From: an uncultured Opitutia bacterium
Lineage (GTDB): Bacteria > Verrucomicrobiota > Verrucomicrobiia > Opitutales > Opitutaceae
Direction of reading: 5' to 3'
DNA length: 38,632 nt
Assembly (NCBI GenBank): GCA_937952235.1
Contig: CALFZM010000372.1
Coordinates: 1-38,632, forward strand
Below, in pieces: positions 24,317 through 35,631 of this stretch (the first letter of the stretch is position 1; the number at the start of each line of letters is the position of its first letter). The notes under the pieces are model-generated. The model was not told where the DNA came from, searched no databases, and was given only the letters and a program-made list of their open reading frames with translations. The position numbers and the translations under genes were made by a program.

Positions 24317-25192
24317 ATGCCCAAGTCACTCCCGCTGCGTCACCAGGCCGGGCCGGCTGCCCGCCGGGGACGGCCTCGCGCGAACCGTGGGGGCGTGGCT
24401 TCAGCCGCGGCCTCCGGGAGCCTGGAGTTTCACTGGCGCCCGGGCGGCGATCCGCGCACCCCGGCGGCGCTCGCGCGCTTTTTCCGTTCCCCGGCGATCG
24501 AGCGGCTCAAGGCGCTGATGTGCGAGATCGGGTGGCGGCTCTGGCAGCGCGAGTACACCGACGGCAATGGAGGCAACCTGACCATCCGCGTCGGCGACAA
24601 CCTCGCGCTCTGCACCCCCACGCTCATGAGCAAGGGCTTCATGACACCGGCGGACCTGTGTCTGGTCGACCTCGACGGCCGCCCGCTTGCCGGCGAGCGC
24701 CGGCCGACCAGCGAGGTGCTCACGCATTTCGGCATCATGAAACGGCAGCCGCTGGCCCGCGCCTGCGTGCACGCGCATCCGCCGCACGCCACGGCTTTCG
24801 CGATCGCCGACGTCGAGCTGCCACGACGGCTCATTCCGGAGGCCGAGGTGTTCCTCGGCCGCATCGGCGTGGCGAAGTACCGTACTCCGGGCACCGCGGC
24901 CATCGCCGACGAAGTGGGCCAGGTCGGGCGCTCCCACCAGGCCGTGCTGATGATCAACCACGGCGTGATCTGCTGGGGCGGGCACCTCGAGGAAGCCTAT
25001 TGGAAGATGGAAAACGTCGACGCCTACTGCCGCATGGTCGCGATCGCCCGGAGCCTCGGGGGCGGTTTGCGGCACATCACGCCCGAGCAGGCGGTGGAGC
25101 TCGTCGCGTTGCGCCGGAAGTTCGGCGTGCCGGACCTCGGGGCCGACGAGTCCGTGAACGTCGCCGGAGCGAAGGCAGAACCCCGGCCCTGA
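24317..25192 (+). CDS. Class II aldolase/adducin family protein
   Basis: A 291-residue protein with a class II aldolase domain from about residue 55. Zinc ligands are visible in ACVHAHPPHA (two His) and INHGVICW (one His); GNGGNLTIRVG and KGFMTPADL line the phosphate-binding region, and EAEVFLG may supply the catalytic Glu. Family members cleave fuculose-, rhamnulose- or ribulose-1-phosphate, giving dihydroxyacetone phosphate. The first 40 residues are arginine- and alanine-rich and may not be real; a later start is possible. It precedes the aldolase/dehydrogenase fusion gene by 86 bases on the same strand and is probably under the adjacent DeoR repressor. Substrate is not assignable from sequence. 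Confidence 0.86.
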   Translation: MPKSLPLRHQAGPAARRGRPRANRGGVASAAASGSLEFHWRPGGDPRTPAALARFFRSPAIERLKALMCEIGWRLWQREYTDGNGGNLTIRVGDNLALCTPTLMSKGFMTPADLCLVDLDGRPLAGERRPTSEVLTHFGIMKRQPLARACVHAHPPHATAFAIADVELPRRLIPEAEVFLGRIGVAKYRTPGTAAIADEVGQVGRSHQAVLMINHGVICWGGHLEEAYWKMENVDAYCRMVAIARSLGGGLRHITPEQAVELVALRRKFGVPDLGADESVNVAGAKAEPRP

Positions 25193-25278
25193 CCGTCCGC
25201 GCGCACGCCGCCGGTCCCGTTTTGACCCCGGCGCCGCCGCCCGTTTCAAACTTCACTGCTCACGCACCCTCTTCCGCC

Positions 25279-27471
<2,193 letters not shown>

Positions 27472-27523
27472 CTCGGAACCATGCCGTTGGCCCTCGAATC
27501 ATCCGTGAAGAGGGCCGAACGGA

Positions 27524-27602
27524 AGGGTGCAGCGGCTTGTCCTCAAGCCGCTGCGGACGGGTCCGTCGAAGGTCAGCCGCCTGGAGACAGGCGGCTCCAC
27601 CC
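27524..27602 (-). repeat. Type 1 intergenic double-hairpin repeat, copy d
   Basis: A full copy in reverse orientation: AGCGGCTTG pairs with CAAGCCGCT around TCCT, and GCCGCCTG pairs with CAGGCGGC around GAGA. The left end is slightly altered (GGTGCAG). It starts 52 bases after the RhaEW-type stop codon. Confidence 0.9.
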
Positions 27603-27658
27603 GTTGGTCGAAACGCAGCTGTGATCATGGGAAAGACTTCTTCCCGCAGGCGCAGGCA

Positions 27659-27735
27659 AGGTGGAGCGGCTTGTCCCCAAGCCGCTGTGGAGCGGTCGGT
27701 TGAACGTCAGCCGCCTGGGGACAGGCGGCTCCACC
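27659..27735 (-). repeat. Type 1 intergenic double-hairpin repeat, copy e
   Basis: A full copy in the same orientation as copy d and only 56 bases from it. AGCGGCTTG pairs with CAAGCCGCT, and GCCGCCTG pairs with CAGGCGGC; ends are AGGTGGAG and CTCCACC. With copy d it fills most of the 372-base gap before the PanE-like gene; between and after them I see nothing else. Confidence 0.92.
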
Positions 27736-27843
27736 CGAGCTGATTCGTTCCGCCGCCGTCTTCCGCGTAACCGGCTCCTGCGCTCTCCGCCGCGCGGGAG
27801 CTTTTTCTTTTCCGCCGGCTCGTTCGCGGCTTTCGTGGACCGC

Positions 27844-28770
27844 GTGCCACCTCGATTCTCCCGCATCGCCGTCGTCGGCGCCGGCGCGCTCGGCTCGTAC
27901 TACGGCGCCCGCCTGGCGCTCGCGGGACACGACGTGCGCTTCCTGCTCCGCGGCGACCTGACCGCCGTGCGCGCCCGCGGGATCACGCTGCGCGAGGCGG
28001 ACGGCACGCGGCACCTGCAACCGGTGGCGGCGTACGGCCGGCCGGACGACATCGGCCCGGTCGATCTCGTCGTGGTCGCGCTCAAGACCACCGCCAACGC
28101 CGCGCTGCCCGCGCTCCTGCCCCCGTTGCTGCACGCGCACACCGCCGTGCTCACCTTGCAGAACGGGTTGGGCAACGAGGACTTCATCGCCGCCCACGTC
28201 GGAGCGGAGCGCGTCTTGGGCGGGCTCTGCTACATCGGGGTCACGCGCGAGTCCCCGGGCGTGGTCGTGGGCTTTCACACGCCCGGACGCATGACGCTCG
28301 GCGAGTTTGGCCGGCCCGCCGGCGACCGGGCCCGCGCGGTGGCGGACCTGTTCGCCGGCGTCGGGGTGGGCCTGCGCGTCCTCGACCACCTGGCCGAGGC
28401 GCGCTGGCAGAAGCTGATCTGGAACGTGCCGTTCAACGGCCTCGCGATCGCGGGCGGCGGCGTCACCACCGACCGGATCCTCGGCACGCCGGAGCTGGCA
28501 GCGCAGGTCCGGCCGCTGATGGACGAGGTCGCCGCGGCGGCGCGTCACTTCGGGTACGACGTCTCGGAGAGCTTCATCCAGTCGCAGATTGACGTCACGC
28601 CCGGCATGGGCGCCTACCAGCCGTCGAGCCTGGTCGACTTTCGCGCGGGCCGCGAAGTCGAGGTCGAGGCGATCTGGGGCGAACCGCTGCGCCGGGCGCA
28701 GGCCGCGGGGCTGCGCATGCCCCTGCTGGCCGCGCTGTACCAGGCGTTGCGACAGGCGGTGGCACGCTGA
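27844..28770 (+). CDS. Ketopantoate reductase (PanE/ApbA) family protein
   Basis: A 308-residue NAD(P)-dependent reductase; the family type enzyme reduces 2-dehydropantoate to pantoate in pantothenate and CoA synthesis. The N-terminal Rossmann motif is IAVVGAGALGSYYGARLALAG; LVVVALKTTAN and the catalytic-lysine segment ARWQKLIWNVPFNGL follow, and the C-terminal domain ends near SSLVDFRAGREVEVEAIWGEP, a typical PanE signature. The GTG at 27844 is chosen because it starts just before the Rossmann strand; the frame is open back to 27661, but that stretch runs through a type 1 repeat. No pan genes are adjacent, and paralogues of this family act on other 2-keto acids, so panE itself is not asserted. 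Confidence 0.88.
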   Translation: MPPRFSRIAVVGAGALGSYYGARLALAGHDVRFLLRGDLTAVRARGITLREADGTRHLQPVAAYGRPDDIGPVDLVVVALKTTANAALPALLPPLLHAHTAVLTLQNGLGNEDFIAAHVGAERVLGGLCYIGVTRESPGVVVGFHTPGRMTLGEFGRPAGDRARAVADLFAGVGVGLRVLDHLAEARWQKLIWNVPFNGLAIAGGGVTTDRILGTPELAAQVRPLMDEVAAAARHFGYDVSESFIQSQIDVTPGMGAYQPSSLVDFRAGREVEVEAIWGEPLRRAQAAGLRMPLLAALYQALRQAVAR

Positions 28771-28783
28771 GGCAATGGCATGA

Positions 28784-28858
28784 AGGTGGAGCCGCGTGTC
28801 CCCACGCGGCTGACGTTCGACGGACCCGTCCGCAGCGGATTGAGGACTGGAGCAGGTT
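28784..28858 (+). repeat. Type 1 intergenic double-hairpin repeat, copy f
   Basis: Starts AGGTGGAGCC 13 bases after the PanE-like stop codon. The first hairpin has a compensatory pair: GCCGCGTG pairs with CACGCGGC where other copies have GCCGCCTG with CAGGCGGC. The second half (CAGCGGATTGAGGA) is decayed. Confidence 0.85.
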
Positions 28859-28880
28859 CAATCGTTCTGTAGCCAAGCCA

Positions 28881-28960
28881 AAACGCATAGGCGCAAGGGC
28901 GTGCCAAGTTTCGTCAGGTTCTCTTGGCGAGTCTTCGCTTTCCTTCGCGTCTTTGCGTTT
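28881..28960. repeat. Nested inverted repeat, third palindromic element
   Basis: Outer arms AAACGCA (28881-28887) and TGCGTTT (28954-28960) enclose inner arms GCCAAG (28903-28908) and CTTGGC (28923-28928). The right arm, read in reverse, has the AACGCAAAGACGC-type sequence; the left arm is an imperfect, shorter match. It is noticeably less GC-rich than its surroundings and lies between copy f and the oxidoreductase gene. Confidence 0.6.
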
Positions 28961-29062
28961 AGCTGCGCCGATGGCACCATGCCTGCCGCCTTGTTTTCCG
29001 CGGCGCGCGGGCCACGGTTGGGCTTTGTCGCCTTTTTCGTCTTCCGTTTCCCGTCTCGCGCC

Positions 29063-30421
29063 ATGAATCCCGCCGCCGCTCTCACCCCGCCTTCCACCGG
29101 CACCCGACGTCACTTCCTGCGCCAGGCCTCCGCGGCGACCGCCGTCGCGGCGGCCGGCGCGATCCTCAAGGCACCCGTGTACGGGCAAAACCAGGCTCCG
29201 TCGGCCGGACGGGTGCTGGGCGCCAACGACCGGCTCGTGGTCGCCGTCGTCGGGCTCAAGCGGGGCGAGGCGCACATCAGCGGGCATCTGGGCGTGAAGA
29301 ACGTCGAGATATCCCATGTCTGCGACGTCGACTCCGAGCGGGTGGCTTCGGGGCAGAAGCTCGTGTCCGCGCGCGCGGCGGGGCGCGCGGCGGCGGGCGA
29401 GCGCGATTTCCGGCGGCTGCTGGAAAACAAGGACATCGACGTGATCTCCATCGCGACGCCCAACTACTGGCATGCGATCATGAGCATCCTCGCCTGCGAG
29501 GCCGGCAAGCACGTCTACGTCGAGAAGCCCGGCAGCCACAATGCGCACGAGGCGGAGACGATGGTGGCCGCGGCCGCGAAGCACCGCCGGGTCGCCCAGA
29601 TGGGCAACCAGATGCGCAGCTACCCCTATTTCCGCGAGGCGATCCAGCGCCTCCACGAGGGCGTGATCGGCCGCGTGACGTTTGCCCGCTGCTGGTACAA
29701 GGCCGACCGCGGCACCATCGGCACGGGTAAGCCGGTCCCGGTGCCGGCGAAGCTCGACTGGACGCTCTGGCAGGGCCCGTGCCCCGAACGGCCGTACGTC
29801 GACAACCTCGTCCACTACAACTGGCACTGGTTCTGGCACTACGGCGGCGGCGAGATGGCCAACAACGCCATCCACACGCTCGACCTCGCGCGCTGGGGGC
29901 TGAGGGGGGAATACCCGCACAAGGTCAGTTACCTGGGCGGGCGCTATCATTTTCGCGACGATCAGGAGACGCCTGACACCGGCGTGGCGGCGTTCGACTT
30001 CGGCACGGGCGGCGTGACCTGGGACCAGAGTTCCTGCGACCCCCGCAAGGGCGAGGCCAATCCCACGGTCGCGTTCTACGGTGACAAGGGATCGCTCACG
30101 TTTCCCGGCGGCAACGCCTACGTGATCTACGATCCGGCCGGCAAGGAGCTGTTTCGCACCGCGCGCGCGGCGACGAGCCACATCCCGCACTTCCAGAATT
30201 TCGCCGACGCCATCCGCGAAGGGAAACCGCTCCACTCGCCGATCAGCGAAGGGCAGAAGAGCACGATGCTCTGCCACCTCGGCAACATCGCCTACCGTTC
30301 GGGCAGCGTGCTCGAGGTGGATTCCCGGACCGGCCGCATCCGGAACAACGCCGCCGCCGCCAGACTCTGGAAACGCGAGTACCGCGCCGGCTGGGAGCCC
30401 AAAGCCTACCTCGCGGGCTGA
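29063..30421 (+). CDS. Tat-exported Gfo/Idh/MocA family oxidoreductase
   Basis: A 452-residue NAD(P)-dependent oxidoreductase with a twin-arginine signal: TRRHFLRQASAATAVAAAGA, residues about 14-33. The Rossmann domain includes VVAVVGLKRG, HVCDVDSERV, VISIATPNYWHAIMSI and the family hallmark HVYVEKPGSHNAHEAE. The C-terminal domain has NWHWFWHYGGGEMANNAIHTLDLARWGL, typical of the exported planctomycete and verrucomicrobial subgroup. Such proteins act on sugars or cyclitols in the periplasm, with tightly bound cofactor. The ATG at 29063 places the Tat motif near the N terminus; the upstream frame crosses the palindromic element. It heads a same-strand run with a PSD1 and a DUF1501 gene. Confidence 0.92.
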   Translation: MNPAAALTPPSTGTRRHFLRQASAATAVAAAGAILKAPVYGQNQAPSAGRVLGANDRLVVAVVGLKRGEAHISGHLGVKNVEISHVCDVDSERVASGQKLVSARAAGRAAAGERDFRRLLENKDIDVISIATPNYWHAIMSILACEAGKHVYVEKPGSHNAHEAETMVAAAAKHRRVAQMGNQMRSYPYFREAIQRLHEGVIGRVTFARCWYKADRGTIGTGKPVPVPAKLDWTLWQGPCPERPYVDNLVHYNWHWFWHYGGGEMANNAIHTLDLARWGLRGEYPHKVSYLGGRYHFRDDQETPDTGVAAFDFGTGGVTWDQSSCDPRKGEANPTVAFYGDKGSLTFPGGNAYVIYDPAGKELFRTARAATSHIPHFQNFADAIREGKPLHSPISEGQKSTMLCHLGNIAYRSGSVLEVDSRTGRIRNNAAAARLWKREYRAGWEPKAYLAG

Positions 30422-30427
30422 CCCCGC

Positions 30428-30451
30428 GGGAGCGCGGCCGTCCCCGGCCGC
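30428..30451 (+). repeat. Type 2 repeat, single arm
   Basis: GGGAGCGCGGCCG followed by TCCCCGGCCGC: one arm of the type 2 element, self-complementary through GCGGCCG and CGGCCGC. It starts seven bases after the oxidoreductase stop codon. No inverted partner is present before the next gene. Confidence 0.65.
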
Positions 30452-30625
30452 ACTCAGGTCCGATCCCGCCCGGCAGCCGGTCCCGCCGGGGCCTCCCACA
30501 CTTTCGTGCGCGCGGTATTTTGCGGCTCGCGACCGGCGCCGAAAAGCGATTCCTCGGAGGGCGCTTCCGACTTCCTTCGCGCGGTCGGACCCCCCCACCC
30601 ACGACTCGTGTTTTCCACCCCGCCG

Positions 30626-33600
30626 ATGAAGACGCTGCTGTGCGCGTTCCTGCCGCTTTCGTTCACCAGCCTGGCCCTCGCGGCCTCCGCGCCGGTCGCC
30701 CGCTGGGATTTTGGGGAGGAGGACGTTTCCCGCGCCGTCGCGGTGGGCGGCGTGCAGCGCGACGTGCCGGGGCCGCGACCGCCCGAGTTTCCCGACTTCG
30801 AGCGCAACAACACCGCCGTCCGGCTCAGCGGTGACGGCGCCCGCTACACGCTCGCGGACCCGGGCGCGGCGAGCGCGTTCGATTTCACGAATGGCGACGC
30901 CCTCACGCTGGAGGCATGGGTGAAGGTCGACGGCGAGCCGGGCACGCAGAACGTCTATGTCATCGGCAAGGGCCGCACCGGCAGTCCCGGCTTCGCGGGC
31001 GACAACCAGAACTGGGCGCTCCGCCTCCGCGGGGTGGCCGGGCAGTGGCGGCTCAACTTCCTCTTCGCCACCCCGAAGCCGCAGGCGGGGAAGCAAGCGG
31101 GGCGGTCGGATGCCCACTGGCATCGCTGGACGTCCACGCGCGGCTTCGCCGCCCACTCCGGCTGGCATCATGTCGCCGTCGCCTATCGGTTCGGCGAGCC
31201 GGAGAGCATCCGCGGCTGGATCGACGGGCAGCCGCAGCCGGGCGCCTGGGATATGGGCGGCGCGACGAAAGCGGCGCCGGTCGTCGACGATGACGCCGTC
31301 TGGATCGGCTCTTCGATGAAGGGCGCCAGCAGCGCGAGTTTCCGCGGCGAGCTCGATGGCATCGCGGTGCATCGCGAGATCGTGCCCGACGCCGAGATGA
31401 AGACGCGCTTCCGACGCGTCGGCGGCCCGGTGGTCGCGCAGGCGGCGCCGGCCGTGATGCCGGCGCTCGGCGCGATCCCCGCCGGACAGGTGCAGGTGAC
31501 CGTGCATGACGGCATGCCGGCCCACGACCGCTGGCTCAACGCGGGCGAGAAACTTCCCCCGGAGACATCGCGCTGGGCGGGCCGCGAATTCCTGTTCTCC
31601 CGGCTCCCCGTGCGCTACGACGACTGGGGCATCCGCGCCGGCTGGAAACCGCCCGTCCTCGTGCGCACCGCCGCGGACGTGGCGCTGCCCCCCGGCAAAC
31701 ATCGCCTGCTCCTGCGCGCGCGGGGGCTCAGCCGGCTGTGGTTCGACGGCGTCAAGGTCGCGGAGACCAAGCCGCACCGCAATGACTCGGGTGGCTACGA
31801 TCCGATCCCGCCGCCGCCGGAACCGCCGCTGCCGGGCCTGCGGCCGGTGGCGTTCGGCGTCCAGGAAGTGCTGGCCGATCTCGAGGTGAAACCCGGCGCA
31901 TCCGGCCGGCTGGTGGTCGAAAACCTCGTCGGCGGCCGCCGCTACCGGGCCGAGCCCGGCGAATTCACCGTCGCCGTCCTCTCGCCCGACGGGCGCATGT
32001 ACCACGTCCTGCAGGCCGCCGGCGCGAGGGCCGAGCCGGTGGCGCTGACGGACGCCGCGGTGGAGCGCGCGCTGGGCGCCGTCGAGCAGCGGCTCACGAC
32101 CTACGATGACGGCGTGCGCCGCGCCCTGGCGGGCAGCCAGGATGCGTTCTGGCGCCGGCGTCACGAACTCGCGCGCGCCTGGACCGCCGGCCAGCCGCCG
32201 CCCGCCGTGCCCGCGGGCGCGCCGCCTCCGATCGATGCCTTCCTGCTCGCCAAGATGGAGCGCGCGAAGGCGGAAGCCGCCCGCACGCCTGCCGACGAGG
32301 CCCGGCGCTTCCACGGCGACGTGCTGCCGATCCTGCGCGGCGAATGCTTCCGCTGCCACGGCGAGAAGGAAAAGGGCGGACTCAAGCTCGACACGCGCGC
32401 GGCCGTGTTGAAGGGCGGCGAATCCGCCAAGCCGGCCGTGGTCCCTGGCCGGCCGGCGGAGAGCGAACTCATCGCCCGCCTCAAGCATCACGACGAGAAC
32501 GAGCGCATGCCGCCCAACGCCGACGGCCTCGAGCCGGCGCAGATCGCGACGCTGGAGGCGTGGGTGAAGGCCGGCGCGCCCTGGCCCGCCGCGCCGCTCG
32601 ATGCCGCCGCCGTCACGCCCCCGCCGGTGATCGGTGACGCGGCGTTCCTCCGTCGGGTGTTTCTGGATACCGTGGGCGTGCCGCCGACCGCCGCCGAGGC
32701 GAAGGCCTTTCTCGCCGACACGGCCCCGGACAAGCGCGCGCGGCTGGTGGACCGGCTGCTGGCCGACGACCGCTGGGCCGACCATTGGGTGAGCTACTGG
32801 CAGGACGTGCTGGCCGAGAACCCCAGCATGCTGAAACCCAGCCTCAACAACACCGGCCCGTTCCGCTGGTACCTGCACGAGGCGCTGCGCGACAACAAGC
32901 CGCTCGACCGGCTCGTGACCGAGCTGATCCTTCTCCGCGGCAGCGTGCGCGAGGGCGGGAGCGCGGGCTTCGGCCTCGCTGCCGACAACGACGCACCGTT
33001 CGCGGCCAAGGGCCACATCGTCGCGAGCGCGTTCCTCGGCATCGAGCTGCAGTGCGCCCGCTGCCACGACTCGCCTTACCACAGCACCAAGCAACGCGAC
33101 CTGTATTCGCTGGCGGCGATGTTCGAGCGCAAGCCGGTGACCGTGCCCGATTCGAGCACGGTGCCCGCGGCGTTCTTCGAGAAGAAGGCCCGCGAATCGC
33201 TGATCAAGGTGACGCTGCAACCGAAGGAACCGATCGCGCCGGCCTGGCCTTTCGCCGCCATCACGGGCACGGCCGACGAGTCGGGCCTCGCCGCGCTGAT
33301 GCAGAACCCGCAGGACTCGCGCGAACGGATGGCCGCCCACGTCACCGCGCCGCAGAACGCCCGCTTCGCCCACGTCATCGTCAACCGCCTCTGGCGCCGG
33401 CTCATCGGCGCGGGCTTCGTCGAGCCGGTCCACGACTGGGAGGGCCACGCGCCGAGCCATCCGGAACTGCTGGCCTGGCTGGCGCGCGAGTTCGTCGCGC
33501 ACGGCTACGACGCGAAGCATGTCGTCCGCCTCATCCTGACCTCGGCCGTGTACCAGCGCGAGGCGACGGGCGATAACCTGAAGCCCGGGCCGGAGCAGCG

Positions 33601-34345
33601 CTTTTTCGCCGCGCCCGAGCGGCGGCGGCTGACGGCGGAGCAGGTCGTCGACTCGCTCTTCGCCACGTCCGGCCAGCCGATGCCGGTCGAGGAAATCACC
33701 CTCGACGCCGACGCGCGCCGCGGGGCCGACACCTTCATCTCGCTCGGCACGCCGCAGCGCGCGTGGATGTTCGCCAGCCTCTCCAACGAGCGCGATCGCC
33801 CGAGCCTCAACCTGCCGCGGCTGCAGGCCGTCGCCGACGTGCTCGAGGCTTTCGGCTGGACCGGCTCGCGCCAGAACCCGCGTTCCGAGCGCGAGACCGA
33901 TCCCAATGTCCTCCAGCCCGGCGTGCTGGCCAACAGCGTGGTTTCCACCTGGGTCACCCGCGCCGCGCACGGGAGCGAGCTGGCCGACCTCGCCGTGCGG
34001 GCCGTGTCGCCGGGCGCGCTCGTCGACGACCTCTTCGTCCGCTTCTACAGCCGCCCTCCGACGGTCGCCGAGCGCACGCCGCTCGTGCGCGTGCTGGCGA
34101 ACGGCTTCGGCGAACGCCTGGTCCCGGCGTCCGAGGTGAAGGCGCCCGCGCCGCCGCCGCGCCTGCCCGCGGTCGGCTGGTCGAACCACCTCATGCCCGA
34201 CGCCAACTCGATCCAGCTCGAGCAGGAACGTCGCGCGCGCCAGGGCCCGCCCGCCGATCCCCGCCTGCGCACCGCGTGGCGCGAGGCGTACGAGGATGTC
34301 GTCTGGGGCCTGATCAACGCCCCCGAGTTCGTCTGGCTTCCCTGA
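30626..34345 (+). CDS. Secreted PSCyt1/DUF1549/DUF1553 (PSD1) protein with LamG-like domain
   Basis: A 1239-residue exported protein. After a signal peptide (TLLCAFLPLSFTSLALAASA) there is a concanavalin/LamG-like region (about 60-260), an uncharacterised middle, a planctomycete-type cytochrome domain with heme-binding CFRCH (Cys574-His578), DUF1549 with a second CARCH (Cys810-His814), and a C-terminal DUF1553 ending YEDVVWGLINAPEFVWLP. Such proteins are abundant in Planctomycetota and Verrucomicrobiota, usually paired with DUF1501 proteins, and are thought to be periplasmic c-type cytochromes tied to polysaccharide breakdown, though no reaction is proven. The ATG at 30626 begins the signal peptide. 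The DUF1501 gene starts 16 bases after its stop. Confidence 0.93.
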   Translation: MKTLLCAFLPLSFTSLALAASAPVARWDFGEEDVSRAVAVGGVQRDVPGPRPPEFPDFERNNTAVRLSGDGARYTLADPGAASAFDFTNGDALTLEAWVKVDGEPGTQNVYVIGKGRTGSPGFAGDNQNWALRLRGVAGQWRLNFLFATPKPQAGKQAGRSDAHWHRWTSTRGFAAHSGWHHVAVAYRFGEPESIRGWIDGQPQPGAWDMGGATKAAPVVDDDAVWIGSSMKGASSASFRGELDGIAVHREIVPDAEMKTRFRRVGGPVVAQAAPAVMPALGAIPAGQVQVTVHDGMPAHDRWLNAGEKLPPETSRWAGREFLFSRLPVRYDDWGIRAGWKPPVLVRTAADVALPPGKHRLLLRARGLSRLWFDGVKVAETKPHRNDSGGYDPIPPPPEPPLPGLRPVAFGVQEVLADLEVKPGASGRLVVENLVGGRRYRAEPGEFTVAVLSPDGRMYHVLQAAGARAEPVALTDAAVERALGAVEQRLTTYDDGVRRALAGSQDAFWRRRHELARAWTAGQPPPAVPAGAPPPIDAFLLAKMERAKAEAARTPADEARRFHGDVLPILRGECFRCHGEKEKGGLKLDTRAAVLKGGESAKPAVVPGRPAESELIARLKHHDENERMPPNADGLEPAQIATLEAWVKAGAPWPAAPLDAAAVTPPPVIGDAAFLRRVFLDTVGVPPTAAEAKAFLADTAPDKRARLVDRLLADDRWADHWVSYWQDVLAENPSMLKPSLNNTGPFRWYLHEALRDNKPLDRLVTELILLRGSVREGGSAGFGLAADNDAPFAAKGHIVASAFLGIELQCARCHDSPYHSTKQRDLYSLAAMFERKPVTVPDSSTVPAAFFEKKARESLIKVTLQPKEPIAPAWPFAAITGTADESGLAALMQNPQDSRERMAAHVTAPQNARFAHVIVNRLWRRLIGAGFVEPVHDWEGHAPSHPELLAWLAREFVAHGYDAKHVVRLILTSAVYQREATGDNLKPGPEQRFFAAPERRRLTAEQVVDSLFATSGQPMPVEEITLDADARRGADTFISLGTPQRAWMFASLSNERDRPSLNLPRLQAVADVLEAFGWTGSRQNPRSERETDPNVLQPGVLANSVVSTWVTRAAHGSELADLAVRAVSPGALVDDLFVRFYSRPPTVAERTPLVRVLANGFGERLVPASEVKAPAPPPRLPAVGWSNHLMPDANSIQLEQERRARQGPPADPRLRTAWREAYEDVVWGLINAPEFVWLP

Positions 34346-34361
34346 ACTCCCTTCCCCCGCC

Positions 34362-35627
34362 ATGAATCGCCGCGAATTCCTCTCCGCCTCCATGGGTGCC
34401 GCGCTCCTGCCGCCGCTGCTGCGCGGCGCCGGTTCGGCCGAACTGCTGAAGGGCAGGGCGGAGCACGTCATCTGCATCTGGCTCGGCGGCGGCATGGGGC
34501 AGATCGACACCTTCGATCCCAAGCGCCGCGGGGACCCGGCGAAGAAGATCGCCGGCGCGCTCTACGACACGATTCCCACCGCGGTGCGCGACGTCGGCGT
34601 CTGCGAGCACCTCAAGCTCACCGCGCCGCTCATGGACCGCGTGACGGCGGTCCGCACGGTCCACCACGACGTGATCGACGAGCACGCCGCCGCGACGAAC
34701 CGGATGCACACCGGCCGCGTGGTGAGCGGCACCGTCGTGTATCCGTCGATCGGTTCGGTCGTGGCCCACGAGAAGAAGGCGGCGGACGGCGCGCCGCCGT
34801 ACGTGCTGGTCGGATACCCGAACGTCACCCGCGGCCCCGGCTTCCTCGGGGCGCAGGCGGGCTACCTCTACCTCACCGACACCAGCCAGGGCCCCGCCGG
34901 CCTGTCGCGGCCGGAAGGCATCGACGCGGGCCGGCAGTCGCGGCGCGAGACGATCCTCGCCGGGCTGCGCACCGCGCAGGCGGGCCGGGCGGACGCGCGG
35001 GTGCGCGACTACGAGGCGGCGATCGACCAGAGCCTGAAGCTGAGCAGCCCGTCGTTCACGCGCGCCTTCCGGCTCGACGAGGAGAAGGCCGACCTGCGGG
35101 CGGCCTACGGCGGCGAGTTCGGCCAGCGCTGCCTCCTGGCGCGCCGGCTCGTCGAGCGCGGCGTGCGCTTCATCGAGGTCGCGCACAACCTGAACTTCGT
35201 CAACGGCACCGGCTGGGACGTGCACAACACCGGGATCCGCGAGCAGCACGTGCTGATCAAGGAGCTCGACATGGCGTTCTCCACCCTGATCACCGACCTC
35301 GAGTCGCGGCGGATGCTGGACAAGACGCTGCTCGTGATCACGAGCGAGTTCGGCCGGCCGCCGGAGTTCGACAGCGGCGGCGGCCGCGGGCACCAGGGCC
35401 GGGTCTTCACCTGCGTGCTCGCCGGCGGCGGGCTGCGGCACCGCGGCGCGTATGGCGAATCGGACGAGATCTCCAAGACGGTCGCACGCGACCCGGTGAG
35501 CGTGCCGGACTTCTTCGCCACGATCCACGCGGCGCTCGGGATCGATTACACGAAGAACCTCTACGACGGCGACCGCCCTGTGCCGATCACGGACGGCGGA
35601 CGGCCGATCGCGAAGCTGTTCGGTTGA
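34362..35627 (+). CDS. Tat-exported DUF1501 domain protein
   Basis: A 421-residue member of the DUF1501 family, distantly related to the alkaline phosphatase/sulfatase fold. It begins with a twin-arginine signal, NRREFLSASMGAALLPPLL. Family landmarks are VICIWLGGGMGQIDTFDPK, VRTVHHDVIDEHAAATNRMHTG, YPSIGSVVAHE, GWDVHNTG and LLVITSEFGRPPEFDSGGGRGHQG. Several Asp and His residues in these blocks are placed to bind metals as in the fold, but activity is unproven. It follows the PSD1 gene by 16 bases, the standard genomic pairing, so both probably act together in the periplasm. The start is set by the Tat signal. Confidence 0.93.
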   Translation: MNRREFLSASMGAALLPPLLRGAGSAELLKGRAEHVICIWLGGGMGQIDTFDPKRRGDPAKKIAGALYDTIPTAVRDVGVCEHLKLTAPLMDRVTAVRTVHHDVIDEHAAATNRMHTGRVVSGTVVYPSIGSVVAHEKKAADGAPPYVLVGYPNVTRGPGFLGAQAGYLYLTDTSQGPAGLSRPEGIDAGRQSRRETILAGLRTAQAGRADARVRDYEAAIDQSLKLSSPSFTRAFRLDEEKADLRAAYGGEFGQRCLLARRLVERGVRFIEVAHNLNFVNGTGWDVHNTGIREQHVLIKELDMAFSTLITDLESRRMLDKTLLVITSEFGRPPEFDSGGGRGHQGRVFTCVLAGGGLRHRGAYGESDEISKTVARDPVSVPDFFATIHAALGIDYTKNLYDGDRPVPITDGGRPIAKLFG

Positions 35628-35631
35628 GAGT

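Noticed and set aside
24199..25278. A 360-residue upstream extension of the RhaEW-type protein
   Set aside because: It overlaps the class II aldolase gene in another frame, and the alignable protein starts at 25279.
27524..27735. CRISPR array from the two adjacent repeats
   Set aside because: Only two copies, each itself a double hairpin with decayed variants and no regular spacers; the same unit occurs alone elsewhere in the window.
27661..27843. N-terminal extension of the PanE-like protein
   Set aside because: The extra residues are encoded by a type 1 repeat; the Rossmann fold starts just after the GTG at 27844.
28595..34522. A 1975-codon open frame on the minus strand
   Set aside because: It is antisense to the PanE-like, oxidoreductase and PSD1 genes, which have clear domains. 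The translation is rich in Arg, Ala, Gly and His with no recognisable motif; long shadow frames are expected at this GC content.
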